Source of the DNA: Chondrosia reniformis
Lineage: Eukaryota > Porifera > Demospongiae > Chondrillida > Chondrillidae
Length of the DNA stretch: 64,000 nucleotides
NCBI GenBank assembly: GCA_947172415.1
Contig: OX359189.1
Coordinates: 9,252,501 to 9,316,500, forward strand
Reading direction: 5' to 3'
Below the pieces are notes generated by a model that made no database searches, was not told the origin of the DNA, and saw only the letters and a program-made list of their open reading frames with translations. The translations under genes were made by a program, and so were the position numbers. Below, one piece after another: positions 34,304 through 46,745 of this stretch. Each line of letters opens with the position of its first letter. Within the stretch, counting starts at the first letter, position 1.

Positions 34304-35716
34304 ATGGCATCGAGTGACAACGAGCCCTTTACCATTATAGGTGAGATAGAAGGAGAAGTCATGGCAGATCCCTCGGAAACGGGCGGGTTCATGTCAAAGT
34401 TGAACACTGGTAAAGACTGGATCTACTCGAAGAAGGCGAGTCTAAAGCCCTGGTCAGAGTTTTGTAACGTAAAGAAGGTATCATTGCCAAGGACGGTTGG
34501 AGAGGCGACGAGAAGAATTTTCGGCAATCTGTCAAAGTTTCAGAGTAACTATGTCTTTTTATGTCTCGCACTGGGGCTGTATTGCATGTAAGTGTCCGTC
34601 AATGGGTTAATAGTGAAAGTGAATATCGAGTGATTGTTACCTGTATACTTGTACATTAATCCTTCAAGTTATATCGCTTTAAAGGATTACTAACAGCTAG
34701 ACTCAGCAGTTTCAATCTCTTGGACGAATGAATTAAAATTATATTATATCGTAATTGTAACATTTCCATGTAATATGATTAAGACATTCATTTGATTGTA
34801 TCTAAGAAATATCTCAACCTTTTCTGTATATACATGATGTCATATGCTATAAATAGATGTTTATGTCTGTTCCTTGCAGTATCACCAATCCCTTGTTGCT
34901 GTTTGGTATGGCTCTGTGTCTGGCTGTGTGGTGGTTTGTATCAATCAAGAAGGGAGGAGAGAATGTCAACATTGTCGGAAGGGAGTTCAGTCCAAAGGAG
35001 ATCTACATCGTCCTCTTTGTGATAGCAGTCCCACTGTTCTACTTTGCCGCTGCTGGTAGCACTGTATTTTGGGTCATTGGTAAGGAAGCAGGCTACTAGT
35101 CCTACTAACCCAATTTTGTCATGTATTCATGCATTGACTTGAAAGCTTCTTAATATTATGCGTATAGGGACAATAACGAGGAGAGTGATATAATAATTTC
35201 TGTCCTACTTAAAATGGATTAGTAAATCAAAGGACAAGAAACAAAATTAAAAATAGAATAGAACCTCAGTTTAGTAGAATCTGTCACTACTCAAATTTTC
35301 ATAATGTTGAGGTTTACTTAATAGGTAATTGATCTAATTAATCAAGTAGGGGCCCATATATAAGGTCACTTAATGTAAGTGTGGCTATATGCATTATATA
35401 CTTTGTCTTACACTGAACCAAATTCTATATGTAATTATGTAACAAAACGAAGTGAAAAGGAGAATCCTTTTACTAAGCTGCGCATATATAGAAGGAGCCA
35501 ATGTATTATAGAGTTAAATGTGTTACATTTCATTGCAATTGAGTTGCATGTGCCATATTGGAGCTGTTGTGGTTGAACAGGTCATCTCAGGTTTTCCCCT
35601 TTTGACGTGTCTTTGTAGGTGCATCCATTGTTGTGGTACTGTCCCATGCTGTATTCCTGTCTGTTGCCATGGATACCACTGATGATATACAACTGGAGGA
35701 GATCACCATATCATGA
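34304..35716 (+). CDS. RABAC1: PRA1/RABAC1 family (prenylated Rab acceptor)
   Basis: Exons 34304-34587, 34880-35079 and 35619-35716 join to 193 residues (human RABAC1 has 185). An acidic, cytosolic N-terminus is followed by the family hallmark of two closely spaced hydrophobic hairpins: about residues 78-115 (FLCLALGLY, then TNPLLLFGMALCLAVWW) and 130-175 (IVLFVIAVPLFYFAAAGSTVFW, then VVVLSHAVFL). The conserved block before the first hairpin contains VGEATRRIFGNLSKFQSNY. PRA1 proteins reside in Golgi/endosomal membranes and bind prenylated Rab GTPases. Confidence in the family is high; the orthologue number is inferred. Confidence 0.88.
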
Positions 35717-36058
35717 AGAAACTGTCAGAGAGTTCAGTTTGGACTGTATTTGACTGTTCAAGTGAAACTTTTATTTCCTTTAATTTCGTGTTTCTGTATT
35801 ACTCAGCAGGTTTAATTTGTGAAGTATATTTTGATTGAAATGGTTTCAATGAGATACCCTTTTCATATCTGAATGGGGACCTGTATGAAACTATAAAGTC
35901 ATATGAATTATTTATATTATTTGTATTAGATTACCTTAGTATATTGTAACTTGTACTGTATATAAAACATTGTACACCACGTCATACATTAGTATACATA
36001 CCATAGTTGTGAGTTTATGTACAAGATGTATATATGTATATGCCTGTAAATCCAGAAA

Positions 36059-38461
36059 ATGGCTGATTTCTCACTTTTAAATTATTTGTTCTTTATCGCT
36101 CTATTAATATCAACAGGTAAGAGATTAAATAGGTTATATTTACCAGTTGTATACATACACTACATATTTATATACTTATTGTATAATTATATGAGAATGT
36201 ATGTAACAATAAAATGAATAATATGAACTGTGTAGTGCATATTTATGTTGTTACATGATGACCTACGTATAGCTACTCTAAGTATATGTATTATGTAGGT
36301 GATGCTGCTGTAACTCTCACTTCCAATAATGACCGGTACTGTCTCGGTCAGACATCAAGGATTACATGTACTCATCCTTTTAATGATGGATCACTTGTGT
36401 TACTTTGGGAGAGGAATGGAACAAGACTGACTAATATTGGAGGATTTGAAGATGAACATAGTCTATTTGATGTTGAACCAACCTACACTGCACTGGATAT
36501 TGATATAACTAAAGATGAGTTTAACAATAAGGTGTGGATCTACAGATGTTACACTCTAAATCTTGACAGAGCAGTTAGAGAATACAGTAATGAAGTAGTG
36601 GTTGACGCAGTTGGTAAGTGAAGTGTGTATAATCTTTGCATATAGAAGTGTGTAGAACTATTTCCATATTCATTCATCCAATGATATAGCATGATATCCC
36701 CGTCACTCCATGTAGAGGTTCCACTTCCGAATGTAATTGTAATACAACCTAAATCTAATGTTATTAAATATAATGTGGAACACACTCCAAATATGGAATG
36801 TTATTCTCATCACACTTTCCAATATCATGTTGTCTGGTATCCTGTGATCAGTGGAGTACCTGATGTGACACAACTACAGAATGGTACCTTCTCCTCCAGT
36901 GGTACAGTAATAATAGATGGGTTGATGAGTGATATGGAATATAAAGTTAACATAACTGCTGAATGTGTTGAAATTGAAGATGTTGTTAGTGATGCGTTAT
37001 CAATGAGAATCACTACCATCAATGAGAATCACTACCGTCAGTGAGTTTTGTTTAATATTTGTCCTACACTTTGGTCCTTCATTAATAATCAGATATATAT
37101 GCTTTCTAGATAGTATATATAGATATTTCACGTTTTCTATTTCAGGAATACCCATCACTTCCCTTTCTCCTGCTGGTCCAGTCTGTTATGACAGACAAGT
37201 CCAACTCACCTGTCACCATCATGATATAACTGACACTACATCAAGTGGGCCCATCTTCAATCAGACCAGTCCTGTAGTGTGGATGAAGGATGGAGAGAGG
37301 ATTGATCTACCTGATACATACCATATGGTTGTATCCAAGAGTAATGCTGAGACAGTTGTGAGTGTAACAACAAGAAAGAGTGTCTTCCTCAATGGAGAGG
37401 CTAACTACTCTTGTGCTGTTGTGTATGCTGATGGTAGCATGGAGGAGAGTAAACCTGTGACTGTGAGAGTTAGAGGTGAGTAAGCTATTCAATGTTTCTG
37501 TTATACATATTTGGTGTTAATATAACTATAGCTGGTATTCCTTCAGAGTCTCCCCTTCCTCCAACCTCACTCACATCCATCCCTTCTGATACAAGTATCT
37601 CCCTGATGTGGTCCCACAGTGATGAGTGTTTTGAGAACTGTACCTTCATGTATGAGGTAACATGGCAACAGAGTGGAGATGGATCTAGTTTGAGGAATGC
37701 AACCACTACAGATACATCCTACACTATTGAAGGTCTTACTCCTGGTACATCTTATGAGATTGGAGTAATGACTACAGTTTACTGTACCTGTATCACAAGT
37801 AGAAGTGAAGGTATCTTAACACTTGGTACAGTAAGAACGTTACCACACCAATTGCAAGGTATGTATATACACAACACTATATTGCTCATTGCAGAGATAC
37901 GTATGCATGGATACTGTACCTATATATGGTGTTTTGTACACCTTTCAAGTTTTTACACTAAATTTAGAATCTGTTATGTTAATTTATGTTGGTGGGTGTA
38001 TTATATATTGTATATATCAACTACTCCAACCCCTTGAAAAATATATTGTACATATATATGGAGATACGGAATAAATATACATGTACATAATATACGAATA
38101 CACGTATATAGATATGTCAAGTGACTGTGTATCGTGGATAAGTGCTTTTGGAGTAGTAACTTCTCTTTTGATAATCAGTTGGAGTATATTCATAGCTACC
38201 TGTGTTGTAGCTGTTTGTCATCTAAGAAGAAAAGATTCACAATCAACAAAAGGTATATATAAGTGTGAGAGTATATATTCATTTCCACGTATACGTACAT
38301 GATATTATTGTTGACCATATAGTTCATCTATGTATATACATGTACATTATATAGGTTCACTGTCTCAAGGAAGGAAAGAAATTGAAATGAAGAATAATCC
38401 TGCTTATGTACCTGTTGAGATGAGTCAGATTGAAGATAAACCAACTTATGTTAACTTGTGA
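36059..38461 (+). CDS. Receptor A: Ig-Fn3-Ig-Fn3 transmembrane receptor
   Basis: Exons 36059-36116, 36299-36613, 36716-37036, 37146-37475, 37532-37858, 38112-38252 and 38355-38461 give 532 residues. Order: signal peptide (residues 1-20), Ig domain (Cys pair, LLWERNG core), Fn3, second Ig (VQLTCHHHD, VWMKDGERI, NYSCAVVYADGS), second Fn3 (TSISLMWSHSDE, SYTIEGLTPGTSYEIGV), a transmembrane helix with ISAFGVVTSLLIISWSIFIA, and a short tail with NPAYVPVEM and TYVNL. NPxY is a PTB-type docking motif and YxN a Grb2-SH2-type motif, so tyrosine-based signalling is plausible but unproven. Introns are phase 1. A 19-bp tandem duplication ends exon 3; the frame is kept only if the donor GTCAGT at 37037 is used. 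Confidence 0.82.
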
Positions 38462-39047
38462 TGTTCATGTATATGTACGTATACATAATACTTTACCCCT
38501 GTATGAAGTATATATGACTACGTATATGTATATACAACTTGTAAATTAAACAAGTGAGTAAACATGATATTGTTACTCAATGGAACTTGCATAATACACA
38601 ATTTCAAGATTGACTGAACAAAAGTGTTAAATGAGTTGGCAAAACATATGTGTATATACAATATTCACTGAATTATATAATAAAAGTGAATTGCCTTCAC
38701 CATGTTAATGTATATATACAAGTGTATATAACCCTATAGGTCACATAAACAACATACTAGTATACATTAATTACATTATATACATACATACACAACCCAC
38801 ACACTAATGTTGTGTGAATATAGCGAGATCAAACCTCCAAATATGGCCACTATTTTGTATACACCATTGCTATAGAGATAATTTCAACTACACGCATGCA
38901 TACAAAAATATTAATATAAATATGAATAGGTTTGCTATTGTATATATATACATTCAAAATATAATAATTCATATACTAGCTATAGTGTATATATAATAGG
39001 CTTAGCAGCAGCAGTCTTTTATAATGTATATAGTCTGCGATTTCAAG
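38462..39047. other. AT-rich spacer between receptors A and B
   Basis: No open frame with splice support is seen. Short tatataca repeats dominate. Confidence 0.5.
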
Positions 39048-40892
39048 ATGAGTGTTATACCTCCTATGATCTTGATGCTATCTGGTAACATTCTTGTATC
39101 TTAATTTTACTGATTATTTAGTCTTATAATTTTTTCAGTAGTAACAGTGAATAATATTATATACGTATATATATAGGTAATGTAAGATTGTATATATAGA
39201 AGCGTATAATACAGATACATGGAGTGTATATGTGTAGGTAGCTTTAAATCTGCTATCTCTCCCCTTTAAAACTGTAGTTTTGGCAGGAACTGAATCATTC
39301 AATTTCAACCTCACTGGTCCCCGGGGTCCCCTCTGCTATGGAGGGTCTGTTAATCTGATCTGTAGATATAAGCTATTGGACCTCTCAGTGTATCACGATG
39401 TCATCTCCTGGAGGAGGAACGGGGAGCGGGTGATTTATGATGCAGATGAGCGCAGGATAACTGTCAGCACCACTGCCACTAAACTGGTGGTGAAGTTGAA
39501 CAGAGAGCTCTTTGATAACAAAAAGGTTAACTACACTTGTCTCCCAGTGAGAAGAGACAGTAATAAAGAAGAGAGCAATGTTGTCACCATAGATCCACTT
39601 GGTATGTGAGAATTGTTATTGACAATAAACCCATTGATCCTTATCCAAAAAATATTTGCTATATTGCATTGTGTGAAAATGCTATAGCTGCATGTTTTAT
39701 ATATGTAATAGTTATACACTCCGCCCCAAGGCTTTATGCAAGCTTTTAGGCATTTACTCAGTTATCAGCGGGATATCATATTGTATACTTTGGCCTCTTA
39801 TTATAGTTATACAACGGTTGTTGGATATATTTGGCTTGGTTGCCCCAGCAACGGAGTGTATAAGAATATAGCTTGCAGCTCAGTCTCTATAATATACCAC
39901 TCTTTTTTGAGTGGCTACTAGGACTCCAATTCCTGATAGGCAAGCTATGGAATCTACCCAATAGCTCATTGTATATACTCCTCAAGTAGATATAAGTGGT
40001 TGGAGTATAATCCAAAGTCAAATATGATGATACTGTAATCTTTCTAACTCAATAGTTTAGTATATATTTGAAAGTTTTTATATTTGAAAGTTGCACATAT
40101 TTGAGATGGGCAAGTCTCATAATCTTTACTTACAGAGAGGCCACTCCCGCCAGTCATAAGATACAGATGTGGACAAAACACATCCATCTCCCTCACTTGG
40201 GAGCACAATCCCTCAGTTTGTTTTGAGGACTACACCTTCTCCTTCATCATCTCATGGTGTACTGTTGAGAATGGAGTACCTGATGTATCAACATGTAACT
40301 CAACTACTACATCCACTACTGACATTACACTATCTAACCTGGTTCCTAGTACTACATATCAAGTTAACATTACAGCACAGAGTGTGGAGAATAGCACTAT
40401 CAGAAGTGATGCAGTGGAGATGGAAGTGACTACATTACAGGATATCCTTCCTATAAGTAGAATCCCAGTGGATGAAAGAGAGATAAACGGTTAGTCTTAA
40501 AGTGTATATGTTTATTATTCTATATAGTTGCTATTGTGGTTATATATACAATAAAAACTATGTATATAGCTGTGTATACATGTCTTTTCACAGGGTCTGA
40601 TGTTACTGGACCTGAATGTAGATGTGAGAATAGTCTCTACATTACTGCTATAATTATCCTGACCATACTCTTCATGTTCAGTTTGGGTATATCCGTGACA
40701 ACATGCATTGTAGCTGCATTGAAGTGCAGAGTTATAGGACTTAGACAAGCTCAACCAGCTCCAGCTAACTCTCCCTCTCTAGAAACATCTGACCAATTCA
40801 AGGAGATAGAGAGGAACCCAGCTTATGAACCAGTTCAGATGGTACAAAAAGGAATACTCAAGAAAGAAGAGCATGTGTATGCATGTATATGA
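39048..40892 (+). CDS. Receptor B: single Ig, single Fn3 transmembrane receptor
   Basis: Exons 39048-39084, 39278-39601, 40136-40489 and 40594-40892 give 337 residues. It has a short hydrophobic leader, an Ig domain (VNLICRYK, WRRNGERV, NYTCLPVR), an Fn3 domain (SWCTVENGVPDV, LVPSTTYQVNIT), a transmembrane helix (TAIIILTILFMFSLGISVTT) and a tail of about 60 residues. The tail keeps ERNPAYEPVQM but ends EEHVYACI instead of the YVNL ending of A, E and F. Its Fn3 exon is nearly identical in places to the Fn3 of receptor C at 41622-41909, a sign of recent duplication or gene conversion. All introns are phase 1. Confidence 0.8.
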
Positions 40893-41155
40893 ACTTTTAT
40901 TAAATGTTGCAATTGTGTTGATTTGTGCAAGCATCTAGGTGTTCATAATAAATACAGCAAATCATTTCAAGTTAACATTATCAGTATTATACATGTGTAT
41001 GAACATTTATTTTTGCTGTATTGTAAGTGACATCGATCATAATGGTTTATATACTAAATCCACAAGGTCTCTGCCTACGTAACATGACGTTTCGTCATAT
41101 ATATATAGATGTGGTCGTATTTCTTGGTTTCACTTTTTGGTAGTTGGCCGCAAAA

Positions 41156-42742
41156 ATGGCAATGATGTTAATGGTACTAGGGCTTCTATGCTTGCCTGGA
41201 TCTCAAGGTGTGTTCCTGGTATACGATTAGTACGTTTACCAGTCTGCTACGAAATTTATTCAGTAACTTAACGTCTACATTTTACAGGAACAGAGGTCGC
41301 TGCTGCTGGACAAACTATTTCGCTCTGTAAAGGGGAAACTATAACCTTTACTTGTCCTTGTGTTGGGACAGTGTCTTGGGATAACGCTATGTTTCGGAGT
41401 GGAGAATTCTGGAAATATGTGAATTATAAAATAAAAGTAACTCCTAGTGATTCAGAAATAAATTCGATTTCAACCTTTATATGTAATTGTACCAGTAATT
41501 CGGGAAATACAGGTGCCAACGTGACTGTAAAGCCATTCAGTAAGTGACGCAATACTATGTCTGATTTCTCTTTGTAAAATGCATGTGATACTTGTTGTAC
41601 TATATCTTATCCTACTTGCAGATATACCTGAACCAAATTTAACTGTAACTAAACCTAATGACACCTCTGTCTTCCTCAGTTGGGAATATAATGACAGAGT
41701 TTGTTATTATAATGTTTCCTTCCCCATCTCATGGTGTACTGTTGAGAATGGAGTACCTGATGTATCAACATGTAACTCAACTACTACATTCACTACTGAC
41801 ATTACACTATCTAACCTGGTTCCTAGTACTACATATCAAGTTAACATTACAGCACAGAGTGTGGAGTATATCAGAAGTGATCCAGTGGAGATGGAAGTTA
41901 CTACATTGGGTGAGTTGTGTGAATTTTACTACTGCACTCAATGAGTGATGCATGAAGCAGCTTCAGTGTAATATGTTCTTAAGTGTATATACTTTATACA
42001 TGCCTCCTAGTCATGCTAGTGTACATTTACTTATGCAGTTACATAAAGAGTTATTTACATCATTGAACACAAACATAATCCTTATAAACACACATGCAAG
42101 CTTGTACTTGAATGATAGAAGTCCTTAATTTGTTATTTTTAGATATACAGATAGGTGCCGCTATTATCTGCCTTCAAACACTGATACAATTAAAGTATAT
42201 AATCATCTTATAGTCCTCTGCATTTTAGTTCTTGCAAAACTATGCGCGTGTTATTTAAATAACATTAAAATTGATGTTTAAATTATTATGGATATTTATT
42301 ATCAACACCATATTAATATTATTCAATCTGTTATTTACATAATTAATTACTTTATTATGTATTATGTAGAAAATACAGCTTACCCTCCGGATCCCAAGCC
42401 AACAGACAGTGGGTTTTCAAAGCTAGAGGTTTCACTGGTAAGTATACATATAATTCTTCTTTTATACCAATGCTTTAATGCACAAATATTTCAACATCTA
42501 GATCTGTCTTTGTTAATGGGGAGTGAGTATATGTTAGATTGGCACCCCATAATACAGGAGTAGTCTGAACATATTGTGTGTATATATGTGATTCATTATA
42601 TAATATCTTAGTGTAAACAGCATGCATTATTAAGCGACTCCTATATGCCATACCAATTAGAAACTACTCTTGTATTTATATGTAGTTCGTAATCATTGTA
42701 ACAGTGTTACCATCAAGCCTGTGCCTCCTGACATCACTTTGA
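41156..42742 (+). CDS. Receptor C: Ig-Fn3 protein with no cytoplasmic tail (possible GPI anchor)
   Basis: Exons 41156-41207, 41288-41539, 41622-41909, 42370-42437 and 42686-42742 give 238 residues. Signal peptide MAMMLMVLGLLCLP, a short Cys-rich Ig-like domain (ITFTCPCVGTVSWDN ... FICNCTSN), one Fn3 domain, a Pro-rich stalk (YPPDPKPTDSG), then a hydrophobic end SLFVIIVTVLPSSLCLL followed by TSL and stop. The hydrophobic segment ends the protein, as in GPI-anchor signals; a tail-less transmembrane anchor is the alternative. The last two exons are small and their joining is inferred from phase, so the end is less certain than the domains. It lacks the signalling tail of its neighbours and could act as a decoy or ligand. 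Confidence 0.68.
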
Positions 42743-43066
42743 TGTGGTTTAAGTAGCATTTTGCTTAGAAAGAACTAAGTCTTGTTGTATAAGTTCTGAA
42801 ACCACAAACAATACCAAAGAGGTACGTATACTAATTGCCATGTGTTTGAATCGGATTGGGTGGATCATTGTGTTAATTATTTTAATTGCAGCCAATATTT
42901 AGTATAAAAGCTTTGATCACCAGAGTATTATACAGGGTATACAATAATATTGCATGCAATGCAATTTGAAACTATATAAAGATTAAAAGTTGAAAGTGTA
43001 GCTGTAGTTGTATAACATACGTACATTAGATGCATACCATACAGTATATTATACAGAAGTTGCGCA

Positions 43067-44863
43067 GTAACTGTAAATGGTTTGCATACACAAGTACTAT
43101 TACAATATATTACTAAAAATGGGGTATATAATTATATTTATTTTATTTTCTCTAGATATTTTACTTTAGCATCTCACATAACACTATACGTATTTAGTTG
43201 TAAGAGTTGAATCAGTTTGGACTGATATTGTTGGCAACATCAAAGGTAATTCACATAAGTGTTAGATTCTTTCAAAGACATGCCGCCAAAGCTTATATGC
43301 ATACCTACACCTTTATCAGCCCGTATTACCCTGCAAATCCATCATTAATTTTGTCATTATCATAAGCTACTCACAGCAAATATAGGAGACATTTATATGA
43401 TATCATTGGAGAGATTTTACTGTTGTAGTATGATTTAGGCTGTTATGTATGGTGAAGTATTTATATTATTCATATACCCCGTTGCTGGGGCAACTGCCTA
43501 TGTATATATTTCGTAACCGGGGTATAACAGAATTTAAGAAGCTATATACTGCCATCGGATTCTTAAATCCTGTTATATCCCTGCCCAAATATGGTAAACT
43601 AAGACGTTTCTACTTGGAGGGTGGACAATTCTCCTTACATTGAGGACAGTTGGAGTAGTCAGGGCAAGAGCATTCTATAAAGTCGTCAGCGTTTAAGCCA
43701 AACTAACCAGACGCCAGATGAGCCATCCTGAAATTCCCACCAAAATAACGATAAGAAGCGAAGGAGTATATATCACTTATACCACGGCGCTTCGGTGTAT
43801 ATGAGTTTATATACGTACTCGCCCTCGGGCACTATGCGCCCTCGTGACTCATACGTATAAAACCCATATACACCTCAGCACCGTGGTATAACTAATACAT
43901 ATATGCAGGCTGCTGCAGAGGATCTATTTGTCCCAGTTACGAATGAGGAAGAGGAAGAAGCTCTTGTGTGACTGATGATTTCCCTGCAACCTGATGTCCG
44001 TGTTACTATGGTGACTGAAGACTATGTTACATATTAATTTTGTAGCTACTTCATGTGCTCTAGACTGATTTGATTTTTTGCTTTTAACTGTGTACGTACA
44101 GACCACAGGAACGCCCCTATTTGGCCATTCACATTCCTTTTAGCACCATTGTGGTACGATTCATTGTAGCAGCGAGGTACATTGAGCAGGGATAGAGCGT
44201 TATTCAGGCACTAGACAAGACCAAGATGCGGTATCCACTCGTAGTTATATTTGCTGTATACACCTTAATATTTCCTTCTAGTTGGATTTTTGTACATGAT
44301 GTGGTATGCAGCTGAGTCATTAAGTGACCTTATAATTGTGCATTGTCAGTCATCATTTAATGTTTTGTCAAGGAGTTGGAATGTGTTTACCAAGCAACCA
44401 ATAATGATATTCATACATAGGTATGTATACTCCTGATCATGAGACTGCTACTATTCCTGGAAAACTATATTATTAATACTATATATAGCTACTGTATATA
44501 CAGCTGTATAACTAAATAAGTCTAAATGTGCACGTGGGTGGAACCATACATACGTATATCCTATATTTGCTGTGAGTAGCTAATGATAATGACAAAATGA
44601 TGGATTTGCAGGGTAATACAGGCTGATAAAGTTGTAGGTATGCATATAATAGATAAGCTTTGGCGGCATGTCTTTGAAAGAATTATTATATATAATTATG
44701 TGAATTACCTTTGATGTTGGTCGCAATATCACCCCAAACTGATTCAACTGTATATACTTATAGTGTTATGTGAGATGCTGAAGCAAAATATCTAGAGAAA
44801 ATATAATTATATACCTTATTTTTAGTAATATAATGTAATTGTACACAAACCATTTACAATTAA
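43067..44863. mobile_element. 1.8-kb element with inverted arms of about 310 bp
   Basis: The left arm 43067-43387 and right arm 44559-44863 are imperfect reverse complements along nearly their whole length, with the shared core aaagacatgccgccaaagct. The 1.17-kb centre has no intact transposase frame. It contains a smaller palindrome at 43773-43889 (arms of about 58 bp, core ataccacgg). It is probably a non-autonomous fold-back transposon with a second element inserted. Confidence 0.75.
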
Positions 44864-44919
44864 CACAATGATCCATCTCAAAGGACAAACCTGTACTACA
44901 CTTGCAATTGTAAAGTTTC

Positions 44920-45365
44920 CCTGATCAAATTAGATTTTAAAACTTTACGTGTTACTGTATTATATACATCAAAACCTAATAGAATTTTAGGTTGTATGGG
45001 CTATTGTTCGGGACAATTACATACAGGTCAACCTATTTGGAGGCTGGGTATAAAAGGTATGTAAAACAAGACAGTCCATTAGCATAGCTGCATGCTACAT
45101 TTTGTTATATAAAATTTCCTTATAATTAGAGGTGATATAGAAATGTTTTAAAACTGACTTAAAGTTAAATATTTGTCCTTGCTTAAAAATCCTACACAAG
45201 GGCAAACTTTATCTGAAATTACAACTACAGAAGTCACTACAGATTTATGTGAAATAAAGACACAATATATATATATAGACTACATGCTGTATATATTAGG
45301 AATGTATTTAAATTACTGAATGGGGGAATTTACTATTATCAAAGTCAAAGCCTTCTCACTAATCA
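44920..45365. repeat. Segment repeated at 60105-60335
   Basis: Shared blocks include gatcaaattagattttaaaa, ttaggttgtatgggctattg and tactattatcaaagtcaaag, in the same order. At the second site this repeat interrupts a GTPase frame directly after its P-loop. Confidence 0.6.
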
Positions 45366-45604
45366 TATAATTGGAATCTATAATATTTAGCTACACAAAT
45401 GTACATTCTTCTTAAATTTTAATGAAAAGCAGTGAATACATTATATTAAATCTATATTACATTGGACATATAATATATATTCAAAGGAACATTAGGGGGA
45501 TAGTAGCGAAGTGAGCAGTACTCAGTGTTAAATAATAATGAAAGTGTTTAAATGGTGACTACTTATCTTAATGAGGATGAATGTAGCTAACCATGTACAC
45601 ATCC

Positions 45605-45880
45605 TGTACCCTGTACTTGATGCTGATCATGATACTAATGTTAGATGGGAGAGAAATGGATATAGTACAGCGATATAGTTCCATATGGATGACAACGCAA
45701 TATCAAACTGGGATCCACGTTTAGCTTCCCTGCACTCTTATCATAATAGGCATTCTGGCAAAGAGATTTCAAATCGTCATTATCAACAGTACAAGAGCCA
45801 AATCCTTTAACTTTTGCTCTAATGATAGCATAATTCTCTATGTGACTTTTCAATCCATCCATAGCAGCATCAGATGCCAT
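45605..45880 (-). pseudogene. Relic of the glycine-zipper gene (exon 1) fused to an Ig-exon fragment
   Basis: On the minus strand, 45880-45684 encodes MASDAAMDGLKSHIENYAI and onward, clearly related to exon 1 at 59293-59080, but it lacks the following donor and second exon. At about 45605-45660 on the plus strand it runs into a fragment of a receptor Ig exon (CTGTACTTGATGCTGAT, then GTTAGATGGGAGAGAAATGG). Flanking sequence at 45990-46055 matches 59395-59460. A chimeric, non-functional copy. Confidence 0.7.
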
Positions 45881-46558
45881 GATAGTACAGTCTTTAATCA
45901 CCTCCAATATAAAATCCTGAGGTCTTACTTGACTATTTATAGTCTGCTAAATTAGCCTTATCAAAATGGTGTGATCATTTTGGTCAGCAATTGTGTAGGA
46001 GAGTATATATAGAGTGGTTACCAAGCAACCAATAATGATATTCATACATATACTCTTTGATACTGTATACACATGTTTTTATGATAATAATTATGACTCC
46101 CAAAATGGAAAACTATATTATTCATTGGGTACTTTAGCAGAACTTTATGATTATATTCATTGCTGAATTCCTGGAATGCTGCTCTACCAAGAAAAAATCT
46201 TGAAATCTTAGAATTGTAGCTAATTATAAATGGTGTAATCAAATATATAAGTGACTATATATTCATATAATATTAAAATTACAATCAAGTATGACACAGT
46301 TGAGGTTACAAATTTAAAAAGATCCAACTGACCCCTAGGATAATCAATACTCTGAACCACACACTGCTGCAGTAGAAGTTGACACGGATCATACAAGGTA
46401 GAGCACATGGCCTACCAATTACCTTTTCACACCTTAGTATAGACTGAAGATGATGCATCTGCATGCCATATATCACCAAAGGTCTTAAAGGGGTCTCAGC
46501 CAATAACCACAGCAATACCAAAGTTTGATTGCATGTATTCACATAATGAATAGGGTAA

Positions 46559-46657
46559 CATAGAGACCATTTTGTAACTTGTACACAACAACATATAAGG
46601 CCAAGGCCTTATATATATGATGTCCCTTGTGTACAAGTTACAAAATAGTCTCTATAT
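46559..46657. repeat. Near-perfect palindrome, arms of about 30 bp
   Basis: agagaccattttgtaacttg at the left and its complement at 46627-46657 enclose a smaller palindrome around ggccaaggcc. It lies just upstream of pseudogene D. Confidence 0.75.
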
Positions 46658-46745
46658 ATATAAAAACACATTTTCTATTTCATATCTATAATTTTAAATG
46701 AATACATGTTACATCAGAAGGGGAATTCCTTATCCCTACCACAAG

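Noticed and set aside
37022-37483. Receptor A exon extended upstream in frame as one long exon (153-codon frame)
   Set aside because: The stretch between 37037 and 37145 is a normal intron with a branch-like tract and acceptor; the Ig domain begins after 37146.
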